The notes beneath the pieces were generated by a model, which did not search any database, had not been told where the DNA came from, and was given only the letters and a program-made list of their open reading frames with translations. This document shows positions 63,843-64,000 of a stretch of 64,000 bases of DNA, piece by piece; within the stretch, counting starts at the first letter, position 1; each line of letters opens with the position of its first letter. The stretch comes from Oryzicola mucosus (GTDB taxonomy: Bacteria > Pseudomonadota > Alphaproteobacteria > Rhizobiales > Rhizobiaceae), in contig NZ_JACVVX010000001.1 of assembly GCF_014534685.1 (NCBI RefSeq), forward strand, positions 372,001 to 436,000, read 5' to 3'. The translations under genes and the position numbers were made by a program.

Positions 63843-64000
63843 TTAGCGGGTGAAGACCACGTCAACCTTGTCGCCACGGCCGTTGAAATCCACCGAAGCA
63901 TGCGAACCGGCCTGGAGGTTTGCCGGAATAGCAACGTCAAGTGGAACAGTCACGCTCTGGCCGCTTTCAAATGTAATGACGCGGGTTTCCGGGTTGTAAT
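63843..64000 (-). CDS. C-terminal part of a DUF1344-like small secreted protein
   Basis: On the minus strand a frame enters from the right edge and stops with TAA at 63845-63843. The visible 52 codons read from YNPETRVITFESGQ through VPLDVAIPANLQAGSHASVDF to DKVDVVFTR. The pattern of short beta strands (a TRxITFExGxxVTVP strand, then a G-containing turn) resembles DUF1344 proteins of rhizobia, which are usually about 80-100 residues with a signal peptide; that part lies outside the window. Function unknown. Confidence 0.65.
   Translation of the reverse strand, partial: YNPETRVITFESGQSVTVPLDVAIPANLQAGSHASVDFNGRGDKVDVVFTR

Overview
The window is a stretch of chromosome from an alphaproteobacterium of the order Hyphomicrobiales (Rhizobiales), most like the Mesorhizobium/Aminobacter/Phyllobacteriaceae group. 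The evidence is the high GC content, an Irr-type Fur regulator beside fabA-fabB-fabI, a PraR/PhrR-type regulator between lnt and metK, the order mutM - enoyl-CoA hydratase - rpsT - dnaA, and intergenic foldback repeats of rhizobial style. About 60 protein genes and one tRNA gene are supported. Most are housekeeping genes. No prophage, insertion sequence, CRISPR array or integrase was seen.

Layout. 1-3.5 kb: deoB overlapping mutM, an enoyl-CoA hydratase, and rpsT with a clear promoter. 3.5-9.6 kb: dnaA behind a 750-base structured leader, then dnaN, recF, a MoeB-type adenylyltransferase and an acetyltransferase. 9.6-17.4 kb: a 2-hydroxyacid dehydrogenase, an SH3-domain secreted protein, irr, the fabA-fabB-fabI unsaturated fatty acid cluster, a solitary GT-C membrane glycosyltransferase and an RsmC-like methyltransferase. 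17.4-29.7 kb (minus strand): the translation/RNA superoperon rimP-nusA-ylxR-infB-(YcxB-like)-rbfA-truB, then corA, rpsO and pnp. It has a likely promoter and a terminator-like attenuator in front of rimP, and three tandem hairpin repeats between rpsO and pnp.

29.8-36.6 kb: a 54-residue small protein, then a tricarboxylate-type transport and sensing module. This comprises tctCBA, a periplasmic binding protein with no ABC partner, and a divergent TctDE-type two-component pair. A perfect 12-base inverted repeat brackets the gap in front of tctC. 36.7-41 kb: lnt-praR-metK-trmB. 41-49 kb: nucleoside uptake and salvage (BMP-type binding protein, ABC ATPase, two permeases, an isochorismatase-like protein lacking the usual cysteine, cdd, deoA, upp), with slyX inserted on the other strand.

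49.4-64 kb: an orphan histidine kinase, tRNA-Arg(ACG), a nucleoside hydrolase, an enoyl-CoA hydratase, psuG and an HTH-fused psuK. Divergent from these are a 2-oxoglutarate/iron oxygenase and a PotABCD-type importer, followed by an NDP-forming acyl-CoA synthetase and the end of a DUF1344-like gene. Nucleoside breakdown is the recurring accessory theme: deoB, deoA, cdd, upp and BMP/Nup uptake on one hand, and nucleoside hydrolase with pseudouridine breakdown on the other. The best candidates for new biology are the binding-protein/TctDE/TctCBA module, the psuKG-oxygenase-importer locus, and the RNA-level control elements at rimP, rpsO-pnp, dnaA and the potD-like gene.
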